Positions 22,744 to 32,908 of a DNA stretch of 64,000 bases are shown piece after piece. Below the pieces are notes generated by a model. That model saw only the letters and a program-made list of their open reading frames with translations. It made no database searches and was not told the DNA's origin. The DNA lies in assembly GCA_948567375.1 (NCBI GenBank), contig OX419756.1, positions 28,038,333 to 28,102,332 of the forward strand. Reading direction: 5' to 3'. The position numbers and the translations under genes were made by a program. How positions within the stretch are numbered: the first letter of the stretch is position 1; the number at the start of each line of letters is the position of its first letter. The stretch comes from Lunularia cruciata. Taxonomy: Eukaryota > Streptophyta > Marchantiopsida > Lunulariales > Lunulariaceae.

Positions 22744-23210
22744 ATACGAACGCTCCCTCCAAGCTAAGTATCCACTCTCTCATGCCATAGCAAACACTTT
22801 GTCTCTAATGGCATCATGTGTAGCTATCCTCTGTCCTCCAAAAGGACACCGTGTCATGTGGACCGCCGCTGCATCTATGTGGAACCTCACTCACAAGTGA
22901 GTAGTGAAGACGCAGATGGGTGGACCAAACCTAGGCAAAACCTCATCGCTATAGAGAAAGTAGCCGGTGCGAGTCGGAAAGCCCTAATGCATGGTCGAGC
23001 TAGGATCCACGAGCCTGCACCCTTGCCGGAGCAAGAGCGTAGATGTGCTCTAGTAGCCTGAGGAATGGACAAGTCAACTAAGAGAGAATGTAGCGTATGC
23101 TCACACTGTCGCTCCATCAAGGAAGACTGTAGACCTCTAGTCCAATCTGCAGATAGTGAAGCAAACGATGGAAAACCCTCTCGTGCTTGTGGGGCTAGAC
23201 TATTTCTCGT

Positions 23211-24469
23211 CTACCGCAATAACACCTGGAGAGAAAAAGGTCCTCCCTCCACCTCTGTCACATAAGTCTCCAAAACCGGCCTATCAACAACCACAAAATG
23301 AGAGGCAAGTAGGGGTGCCGAGAGAGCCCAACTACCCAAAAACGCTATAGGTGCCATCTCCTCCATAGAAAGCAAGCCAACCCTACCACATGAGATCGGT
23401 AGAGCCGTCTGTCTACGTGCCAAATCCCCTGTCACACACTCAAAAGTCCATGGTCCAATAATATCACCAAAGACTCCCATAATCCTCCTATCAAATGCTC
23501 TCAGACGTGATAGGAAGGACGGTGAGGGGGGAACTATACGGATGAGGTAGGATGGTCGACGAGCAATACTGGAAGAGAGTATACCAAATGCCACCTGCGG
23601 ATCTCCTAGTAATAGAAGGTCATCCACATGGAGAACATCCTCTGCAAGGGCAGTGTCCAGGAAGCGTGTGACAAAATCCTCCGATCCTACTGGCACTCCA
23701 AGAACACGAAGTCCATCTGTGGATGTGATATACCCCTCTTGAAGCTCAAGGTGGGGAGGGATACCTAAAGGGAACCATGTCCTACACTTTGACACCTTGA
23801 CTCTCAAGCCTACTAGATATAGCTCGGTAGTCAAGTAGTCAAAGGCCTACCTAATCTGATCTACAGGACCTACGATGTGTGTATCATCTACCAAGGAGGG
23901 AAATACACAACCTGAAATGGCCAAAGTAGTAGATAGGAGAGCTCTAAAGTGAGCCATGGCAAATAAGGGCCCCCCAAAGGATCTCCTTGACGTGTACCAA
24001 TTGCTGACTCCAAGACGGTGACTCCCTCATGTGAACCACCATGCTGGTAGTAAAGGGAAGCAGGAGAGCCATAAAAAGACCGCACAAAAGGAATGAGACT
24101 CGCCAAGGATCCACCAGCCTCCCTAAGCTCTCTAAAGATGGATGCACGTGAGACGCTATTAAAAGCATTCTCAACATCCACCTATAGGACAACCCACTCC
24201 GGATGGATATCTAAGAGTGCTCTAATGCCTACAAATATAGCCTCACATCCTCCAGGTGAAGCTACTCCAAACTGATGTGGACTAAGGTGCTGTTGAAAGT
24301 GAGAACAATGCTGAAGGACAATGGTACGGTTGACCAAACGTAAAAAGATCTCTCCAATAGCAATCGGTCTAATGCCTCCCGTGTCCTTCTCAATCTCGAG
24401 AAGTTGACTAGCACCTAAGACCCGACTAACAGACATAGGAATGTCTCCTCTCGCTACTGCTATAGCCAC
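23211..24469 (-). pseudogene. LINE reverse transcriptase core
   Basis: Adjacent frames join across small shifts and stops: IRPIAIGEIFLRLVNR, SPHQFGVASPGG, MDVENAFNSVSRASIF (palm motif A), GTRQGDPLGGP (motif B) and LVDDTHIVG (motif C, an xxDD form). A thumb-like segment with LRVLGVPVGS follows. Stops at the joins (for example TAG near 23845) show decay. Confidence 0.7.
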
Positions 24470-25500
24470 CTAAAACAACTCGGTAAAACCACTAGAAGGA
24501 TCATCTGCCTGGAAGCAATCTCTAAGGTGCTCATAAACCATCCCTGACAAGCCTCCTGAGGAAAGGCGGAGGGCAGTGCACAATGCTTGTGCAAATAGTG
24601 ACCTATCAAGACATAAAGGCTGCTCAGGCTGATAATCTAAGACCTCTAGTGGTAGTCCCTTTATTGCTATAGGATGCAATGAGCGTAGGGAAGAGATGGT
24701 CTCATCAATAGGACTCACTATAGACAAAGGGTGTAGCGCTCGTGCTGCTCTACTAAACTCTCCCGCCTGACCCAATGTCGTACATCGTCGTAATCGAGTG
24801 GAATTTGTGGTATCCTGTGGCGATGCTTGTCTCCTAAATTGTGTAGCCCTAATAGACTCCTCCTGAAGCGTTGCCCAATCCCCCGCTCAGAATCGACAAA
24901 ATCTAGCCGCCACCTCTCTATGCCCCGTGCGTCCCCCTCTAGCATAACGAAGACACCATCGAGGGAGTAGGAGGAATAGGAACCACGCTAACTCGTCCAA
25001 GGGATCACGTGCCAAACGATCCAATGGTTGGCAAAAAGCCTGTCTAGCCTCATCATGGAGTGTGCGGTGCAGCCTATGGAATAGACGTGGACATGGAAAA
25101 CTAGTCTCAAATAACCCCAAAATGCAACCCGCTTGAGAAGCTAACCACTCCCACGACTCGATCGGTATCCTTGGAGCGATCAACAAAGGTATAGAAGAAG
25201 CTTGCGTAATCCCGAGTGTCACTGCAGTCGATGTGGTCGCTCGTCTCACGTGAGCATCCCAAGTGGTCAAATCATAGTCCTTGTGCATCCTTCTCACATG
25301 GGTCTTTACCCCTTGTGAGGTAAAGCGTCGGTGACACACCGGGCATGGTGTATCCCGACCCGCTCTAGGCAACCCCACATGGGAAGGTGTAGCCATGGCT
25401 AGCACAAGAATAATGATAGTAACACATGATACTACTCTCCATATCTCCCCATATCTGCAAAACCACAACCCCTCACATCCCAACTCACATAAGAAACAAT

Positions 25501-27505
25501 CTCTCCAAACCCTAAAATCTATAAACTCTCATCACTTTCAATTTCCATCTCCAAAATTTTCAAATTAAGTTCACATGGAACTTAATCATGAAAACCAAGA
25601 GATTAGAAATGAAAATTTCCCACCCATCACTCTCAATGTATAATGATCACTCTCAACCCTAAAAAAGCTAAAAATCTTTGTAACTTTCTACTCCATTCTC
25701 CATAGTCTTCAATCTAGATACCAATGGAACCGAAATTGAAAAACGAAAAGAATTGACTATTCACTTGATTGCTACATGCTAGAGACCACTCAGGAATTAT
25801 CAAAATTGTCTCACGTCTCTCCCTCTCCTCTCATGTCTCCACACTCTTCCGCATCTCCTCCCATTTAGTAGTTTAGTTCCCATGAAATTGGAAAGTGTAG
25901 TTTATCAAGGGAATTCAACATGCATAAAGTCATTTCTATAAATGTGTACAGATCTATGTGATCTACGTGTTGAGTGGGCTAAAAGATCAATGTTAGCATC
26001 ATTTATAATTAGTTTTCTGAACAAGCAAGAGTAAGAACAGCTGCTTAATAACCTGACTTTTAGTTTTGATCAAAAGGACGGTAAGCCTATGTTTGATCAA
26101 GAACGTTCTGAACGCTTTGATTGAATGCTTATTGGTCTTATAGAGTAAATTTCGCGCATCTGCAAATCCCAGGACGTTATTAACCTCCGTATAGAGATGA
26201 TTTGTGCATCAGTACTTGTCTGCTTGAAGTATGTCTTTACAAAATGAAGTCTTTTATATAATATAAATTTAGAACGACTTGATTTTACCACGCAATTTGA
26301 CTTTATAACCAGATAGGCTTACAACGTACCGGAGAGCGTTTGATGTGAATGATAAAAAAGAAGGAGGAGACGGTGCCCTGAAATATCAGCTCATACTAAA
26401 TATTCAATTTTGAAATATTTCCAAAAAGAATGTCTAAGGATAAGGTTGGAGGGCTGTACTGTACTGTACTGTACAGTACAGTACAAGATCTTTTACGGTA
26501 GTATGTACATTGTACCTCTTTCTGGCTTTGAGGGCTTTAGCTTCGATTCTTATCTGGTTTCGTCTCCGTTAGCCCACCCGCTTCCAGCATTTCAATCAAT
26601 TTTCCCCTTGATTATAGTGCCCTAGCTTTTGTAAACAAGTAGGTGCATTGTGTACATACATATGATTGCAAACTATTGTCCATGCGTTTGAGCTCTTTTG
26701 TTCGTGGAAATTTATATTCGATGTTCGACATTTATATTCGATGCAGTATATAGGTCCTATGTGGAATGACTGAACATGAAATGAGAGTATTGCATTCATG
26801 CTTCCCATCTGTATATTTCACAACTTTACTCAACATTTTATTCTTTTAGTATGGAACTGACTACTTTTAGTAGTTTTTGCTTGGACGATCGACATTAGAG
26901 ATAAATTCTTCTGTGGTTACAGGTACTATATCGTGTATTATTGTACTGAGTGAAGAATGTGGACGAGATGATGTCCACAACTGGTGTCGAAAGGATAACG
27001 TCTAAATGAAATTGTAGTGAAATTCATCAAATGAACATTAGGTTTGGATTTGATTTCTCTGACGTTCATCGCACTCTATTTTATCTTGCTTTGTGTTTTA
27101 GTTTAAAGTGTTCATGTCTTTTAATTATACAGAGGACATAGTATCTCATTGAAACATGTTGTAAATGTTGGACCGGACTTCTTTGTCATTATTAATTTAA
27201 CACTCACTTATCTGATCTAGTGTCCAGCTATGTGTCATGACTAGACATGCAGTACGTTTTTGTATTCAACATTATCTGAACATTGCAAGACTTTTAATTT
27301 AACAACATTAGGAAGCCATGTATGCATCACTATTCGTTTTCATGCTATATAATTTGCCTTTTAGAATTCGAGTTATTGCTACCATAAATCCGTATTTATA
27401 TAGTACACAACTGTTATATATGAAAATAAAGTTATCCATTATTTCTTTCACACTAAAAATAATCAAGACCAATGGGATAGAACATACTCCACCTATCCAT
27501 TTTTC
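25501..27505. other. Intergenic AT-rich DNA, no gene recognised
   Basis: Only short open frames without motifs. The one striking structure is the GTAC palindrome at 26455-26485. Confidence 0.5.
26455..26485. repeat. 31-bp palindrome of six GTAC cores
   Basis: Two 15-bp arms, tgtactgtactgtac and gtacagtacagtaca, are exact reverse complements around a single central t. GTAC is the core bound by plant SPL/SBP-box factors and is the copper-response element core. The array could be a binding cluster or simply an unstable repeat. Confidence 0.8.
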
Positions 27506-27744
27506 TGTTTGACTTTCTTTTCTGCATTATGCCACTACTGGGTGCAGTATCCTCTTACAGGAATTGTCCTACCCAAAAGGATAAATACACAACAATACAT
27601 GACTCATGTCAAAGTGACACTATCTCTTTCGTGACTAGCCATTTCCAAATCGTATCCTTATGTGAATGACTTATTCTTACCAATTATACTATTAGTATGG
27701 CTACATTGGGTTGTCACACTCCTGCTAAGCTAGTACTAGCATGA

Positions 27745-28620
27745 GTGACCAGAGATTATAGATTATACCACCTTGGTGAGGAGGATGCACAAAGAAATTT
27801 ACACAAGGAAGGACCAAGAAAGCAAGCTCCAGTAAGAAGTGACCCAGAGCTCAGATTGCTACAAGGAGGAAGCAAAGAAGGTGAATTCATTGATATGTTG
27901 AAAGAAACAAAGAAAAAGGCATGTTTTGCATCTGCGCTCTAAGGTCAAGAGAAGGAATTGGGCCAAATTCAATTGGAGTTGGGGAAGCTACAATGGAGAA
28001 GAAGCAAAAAGAGCTCAGCTAGGAAGATCAACTCTGAGCTCAAGACAAGGAGGTACTGAGATGAGCAGGTAAAGAGCCTATGCCAAGAGCTAAATGACAC
28101 CAAGGTTCAAAATGCAACCTTGGATTTGCAGATGCTCTAGTTTAAAGGAAGTAGCAACACCATTGGAGGCCCAAACTAAGGAATTGGCTTTGACCATACA
28201 GAAAGAGGCATTACAAAGTGCCTCCAAATTGAAGCAAAGAAGAAGGAGGAACTTCAACAGGTGGAGGAAGTATGTGCATAGTTTGTGGAGATGCTCCAAT
28301 AAGAAGCCAAAGAGAGAGCGCACAACTGCCAAGTCCAAAAATTGAGGTTTAAGGCTCAAAATTTGAAAGAGAAGAAATATGAAGAAGAATTAATGGACCA
28401 ACTCTAACTTGCTCTTTGAAATAGGGACATGTGGATTGGAAATTCAACAAAGTAAAGAACTCATATCTATTGAAGATTTCTGATAACAAGGGGCACACTG
28501 AGGAGGTCCCAAGACAACTCAAGGGCGAAGGATGCTCTTTTAAGCAGAGTGCAATGCCGAAGGAACAGGAGATACCCAAAGGAACCATAGTATTAGATTA
28601 ACTAACATTTTTTCATCTTT
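27745..28620 (+). pseudogene. Coiled-coil protein pseudogene inside the LTR-flanked unit
   Basis: The plus strand in one main frame is rich in Lys, Glu, Gln and Leu, with heptad-like spacing: EFIDMLKETKKK, KSLCQELNDTKVQNATLDL, KKKEELQQVEEV and KERAHNCQVQKL. It is broken by many TAG/TAA codons where Gln would be expected, for example after DLQML and QVEEVCA. It resembles a Gag-like or filament-like coiled coil. I do not recognise a specific family. Confidence 0.5.
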
Positions 28621-29359
28621 TCTAGCAACTGGATATATGACTTAGCTGTTTCTTGCAAGAACTCCCAACCCAACCTCTTAGATCTGGATATTCTTTGTGC
28701 ATTTGTAAAAGAGGAACTAGACCAAAGGCTTTGGCCCTATGCACATTTTGGGATGAATGACATGTTGGCCAAGTTCCTGCCAAAGAACCCTTTGGTGTGG
28801 TAGCTTAAGTAGACATTGATTACTTGCATTGCATACTTAGGGAAAGAACTAAAAGCTTTTATGTTACTTGACAAAGTCTCCTTAAGCTGTCAAGAGTATA
28901 TAAGATAAGAATTAAGAACTGAATTGGTGGCAGCGGACTAGTTAGGGTCTGCAAGGAACAAAATCATGTGGTATATAAGGTTTCCACTCTATAATGAACA
29001 AGTTCACTTTACCATACAATTTTGGATCACACTGAAGTCTAGTTTGATCAATCTGTATTCACATAGTGTATGGCTTCAAATGCCCTTGTTAGTGTACAGG
29101 TGTAAATACTGCTCAAGGATTGCAATTGTTGAATGAAGGACAAAGGGTTTGCAATTGGAGTCTAAATGTAGAGGGTGGTCGGATGATGGATTCGATTGGT
29201 CTTAAGTACCATCAGTAACAAGGAATCTAAACTCAAGGACATTCACTTGCCGTTAAACCCCTTTGGTGGTGTGTCTTGGGGGAAACATAGAACGTGCTAT
29301 AGAGGTTGGAGGGATCGAGGCGAAGTGCATAACCTTTCAGCTCAAACATGTAACCATTT
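28621..29359. other. Decayed interior of the LTR-flanked unit
   Basis: Short fragments such as LDLDILCAFVKEELDQRL and MNDMLAKFLPKN follow the coiled-coil frame but are cut by stops. No domain was recognised. Confidence 0.4.
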
Positions 29360-30205
29360 TGCTGACGAATGAGATCATATGGTGTTGCAGCGTTATTAGT
29401 GTATACACTTATATCGGCCTGGCCTGGGACACATTGAAGAGCAGCATTAAATATGTAGCATTTGCACAGGATAGGACAGGACTTTTCAAGACACGTACAC
29501 AACAACACGTGTAGGAAACACAAAGAGAACTTGGCTTTGAACGAGAACAAATCTCTTGAGAAAGGGACAAGCGAGGAGCAAACACTTGGAAACCGACTTG
29601 ATAGAAACAAGTTGATCGATGCTCATATCGATACTATTGAGGCTTAGCCTCATTTAACCTATTGTGTCTCTCCCTTGTGCAGCTTGATGGTCTTCCCATT
29701 CCTTCTTCATGTGTTCTATGTGGTCGCCTTTCTCTCACTTGTTAGATGTTCATGCATAAAGTTCTTGATTAGTGACTTCGGTTTCAAAGATGCCCTCATC
29801 CAGTACAGTAGTGCCCATTCGCTGAAGTGAATCGATTTTCAGTGAGTTAATTTGCCGCTTAGGCACAGTTCATTTGTAGGCCCCTCCAGATCCGTTTGCG
29901 TCACAGAAGAGGTTTGACTGAGAATTAGATCAAACAGGTCGAGAATCTAAATCTGTGTATTCAATCAAATATCCAACTATTCTTTCTATCCACTGGTTGC
30001 AAGTAGCCCAAGTTAGTGGCTCGGATTTACGACATAGTACCTCAGAAATTGGTTAGGATAAGACAGACGAAGATGAAGCATTGTTGCGTGTCGACACGAT
30101 TACCCATTGTGAATCTCCCAATATTCCAGCCTTTCCCGTGCGGCTCACATCCAGATTACTGTGCAGCTGATTAGCTGCTCGTCAGTCATCGTGCAGTGTT
30201 GAAGG
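29360..30205. other. Spacer of the NLR-TPR array, copy C (partial)
   Basis: Paralogous to about 5930-6615 and 33835-34480. Shared landmarks are atgcacttatattggcctg-like, acaggacttttc, ctttgaacgagaNNaaatct, ccctccagatccgtttgcg and cagtgttgaa. It carries an extra ~130 bp at about 29620-29750 from the LINE 3' end. Confidence 0.65.
29620..29750 (+). mobile_element. 5'-truncated copy of the LINE 3' end
   Basis: ttgaggcttagcctcat, gtctctcccttgtgcagctt, gatggtcttcccattcctt and tgtggtcgcctttct match, in the same order, the reverse complement of 22250-22130, which holds the LINE stop codon and 3' UTR. Spacers A and D lack it. Truncation at the 5' end with the 3' end kept is typical of target-primed reverse transcription. 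Confidence 0.65.
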
Positions 30206-31555
30206 GGTCGAATGCCTCATCATTGATGAGTTTCACATACACTACCATTTGCAAGATTTGACAACCTATATACAAAAGATTGCAGTGGTAAAGTTTCATT
30301 GGTTTAGATTGGCAAGCTATTAACTACACGAGGTCTATTAAACTATTAACTACACGAGGTCGTAATTAAAGTCTTCCCTACTATCGAATCCAAAGAGAAC
30401 TATTGAAACTGACCATTGGAACCATGAAACCTGGAAGTTTATCCGCAAGCATCCCAGTTACTAAGCACATCATTCACTTCAATAGAAACCCCTCAAAAGG
30501 TCGTGGGTAATTCCCAGGCAAATCCGGATCTCCCTTTCTGACTTCACTATTCAACGTAATCCTGGACAGTGGAAACGCCGACAAAGTTAGAAGTGGAACA
30601 GCTTTGGATGTCTGAGGAAAAATGCGACCAGATCATCATGTGAGGCGAGTGACATTGTCTATCTAATTGACACAGACAATGGATTCAAGGAATCCTAGAA
30701 CATTTAAGGATGTAAACTGAGACTAGCGAGGAAGTCAAGATTAACTCAACATCGGAGTAAAGGAACTCTAGAACATTTAAGGATGTAAATTGAGACCAGG
30801 AAAGACATAGACATTAACTCTACATCGGAATCTTGAACAATTGGTTAGTATAGAGGAGATACATTAGGGTTAGTATCAATTGGTATAGACTTAATCTGTG
30901 GATTGTGGCATTGCACGGCCGTGGATGCACCTCATCATTTTGTAGTAGAAAGTATAAGGGGAATCACCAGACATGATATAAGTTCAGTTGTTCATCTGAG
31001 TGCAATTCAACTCATGGCTGTGCTGAATTACAAACTTCATCATTTCATTATCCATGTTTGTGTATATGGTCAAATTGTGATTTTCTATGTATGCATGAAT
31101 GAGCCTCTCTGTTGGAGACAGTGTGATAAGGACCTCTATGATCCTTGACTTGTTTATGTCAGTATTGTATATGATTTTTGATCAATTGGTGGAGTAGTGG
31201 TGAGGAACTCAAAGTAGGATCACAAGTGCTGTGGTGCGGGAAGGCAACCAGGCTTGACCAGAGTGTTGGATCCCTGGATGTTTTGAAGAACTGAGGTGAT
31301 ATGCTGACAGGCCGAGAGGGCTGTGAGCGTCCTGAAATACCATGTGTAATGAAAAGCCCCTCTGGTCAGGAACTTGTAGTATAGTGGTGGGTATGCTCTC
31401 TAGAAAGGGTAGAATGTACTCATTGCCGTGTAGTATGCACAATAAAGGTAACTGTGAGGCTATAGACCTTTGGGGCCTATGACCTTCAATATGGACTGAA
31501 CCATTTCTTTGAGGAGCCAAGTGCAAGGATATATTTTGTGTATGGGATTTGGATG
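30206..31555. other. No gene recognised
   Basis: Contains a 23-bp duplication (attaactacacgaggtc at about 30319 and 30341) and the tandem repeat at 30687-30829. Frames at 30903-31148 and 31209-31526 have no recognisable motif. Confidence 0.45.
30687..30829. repeat. Two ~72-bp tandem repeats
   Basis: 30687-30759 and 30760-30829 share ctagaacatttaaggatgta and attaactcNacatcgga, with substitutions and a small indel. Confidence 0.75.
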
Positions 31556-32254
31556 TGTGGTTTCTTTTTTGTATTGTGCAACCCGTGAGGTGAAGTACCC
31601 TCTTCTAGCAATTGTCTTGCCCAAGAGAATAAAGATGTAAAAATGAACAGCTTGTGAGAAAGTGACATTAATTCCTTCATGACTAGCCATATCGGAACCC
31701 CGTCCTTGTGGGAACCACCTGTTCTTATCTATTATACTTTTAGTACATTGACATTGTGTTGTCACATTTAGGACAAACAAGTATTACTCGTTTACTGTTG
31801 AAGCTATATGTATTAGATGTTCATGCATCTGAATGGCGGATTTTCAGAGTTAAATTGATATAGGATCCGCTTGATCTTATGAGCGGTTATGGGGATCATG
31901 AAATCCATTAATTGCAGAGGATACTTGTTATATCTTGCTGTGTACTAAGATGTAGAGTTTTCCAACTTCAAATAGGGCCTGTTTGATTTTTTCGTTTGGT
32001 AATGATGGAATATATAATAATTTTCTTAGAATTTATAGTCCTAACTCCAAGTAGAAAATTTCTTAAATAGGTCAGGTGAATGAATGAATAGAATAGATAC
32101 TGAACGTAGATGTCTATATGCTAAATCCTAGTGAAGAATGTCGGTTTGCAAGTAAAGCAGACACTTAATAAGGGATAAAAGAAGTCCATTCAGTATGATT
32201 CAATATGAATCTTTTTACAAGAGTCATGAGATATTCATCCTTTCTATCTCGCAG

Positions 32255-32908
32255 ATACTGTGCATAAACCGTGGAAGTGTTTGCTTGTAGCCTCGCTCCG
32301 ACCCAAGATGTGAACAAAGCCTTGGAAACTTACACGAATTAGATACATCGAGCGGCGATCCACCGTTTGCTACTGTAAGTCGACTATAACATCGATCTGG
32401 TTTTATATTTCCAATGTGGTCCATGCCACAATCAACGTCAATTATGCATCATAATTTAATACAGTGTCTCACGTTTGTTTTGTTCAATCGGATAGAAAGC
32501 GAGCGAAATTCCAAACGGAGATCGGAGTTTTGAAGCTGCTAATGAAGATATGGATATCGCCCTGCATAATAATAGTCTTGACAAAGAGTATGTTATGAAT
32601 ACTCCGTATATTCTACACTGCATTCTAACCAGTTTTTTCTGCAAGAGAAAGGGGATCTAAAATGAATGATGGGAGACCTGGATTGTACTCTGTAGAATAG
32701 AGCAAAAGCGTGGAGGTTTTGAGCCGACCGGACTACGAAGTGTTGAAGCACCTTGGGTTCATCAAATTTCTAATGGGAGACATGGAAGGTGCTCGCCAAG
32801 ATGCAGAACAAGCACTAACTATCTGACCTCAGAATGCTTGTCAGCCTAGCAAGATGTCTAATTGTTTAGGAACCAGCTTAGCGAAGTACCCCGGCTTTGA
32901 GCTCTACA
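32255..32908 (+). pseudogene. TPR-gene pseudogene, copy D
   Basis: Relic of the last two TPR-gene exons: 32255 to about 32380 (then gtaagtcg), and from about 32498 (after ggatag). Recognisable pieces are DYEVLKHLGFIKFLMGDMEGARQ and CLGTSLAKYPGFEL. Lesions include an in-frame TAG in place of sense codons near 32698, a TGA in the ALTI-PQNA segment near 32823, and loss of the usual terminal TAG. The upstream intron from about 31795 is also shared with copies A and E. Confidence 0.75.

Larger units (their letters stand above)
22128..25500 (-). mobile_element. Non-LTR retrotransposon with C2H2 finger, RT and restriction-like endonuclease
   Basis: One long decayed ORF on the minus strand, probably starting at ATG 25396 and ending at the TAG near 22230. 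In order it shows a C2H2 finger (CPVC...HVRRMH, CX2CX11HX4H, about 25330-25270), RT blocks RPIAIGE (about 24365), HQFGVASPGGCEA, DVENAFNSVSR, GTRQGDPLGG and LVDDTHIVGP (about 23880), and a C-terminal part with ADVVVTDPTRD followed by AAAGRKVSKY (22743-22231). That last pair resembles the PD-(D/E)XK restriction-like endonuclease of R2/NeSL-type LINEs. No N-terminal apurinic endonuclease is seen. Several frameshifts and stops show it is inactive. A 5'-truncated relative lies at about 29620-29750. Confidence 0.7.
27506..31766 (+). mobile_element. Possible decayed LTR element with short (~212 bp) LTRs
   Basis: 27506-27718 and 31556-31766 are direct repeats sharing a tttctttt start region, ctttcgtgactagccat-like and ttccttcatgactagccat, cttattcttac/tgttcttatctattatac, and ttgtcaca at the end. 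The spacing of about 4.05 kb and the order suggest LTRs. I found no reliable primer-binding site or matching target duplication. The interior holds a coiled-coil pseudogene (27745-28400), a copy of the NLR spacer (29360-30205) and 3' sequence with many stops. It could instead be two independent relics. Confidence 0.4.

Noticed and set aside
23211-23350. Plus-strand frames opposite the LINE
   Set aside because: Shadows of the minus-strand RT frame; no motif of their own.
29233-29610. 125-codon minus-strand frame in spacer C
   Set aside because: The same frame is broken in spacers A and D, so it is not conserved as protein.
30687-30829. Possible CRISPR-like repeats
   Set aside because: Only two adjacent diverged units without spacers, in a plant nuclear context.
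31209-31526. 105-codon minus-strand frame
   Set aside because: No known motif, inside the decayed interior of the LTR-flanked unit, and it overlaps other open frames.
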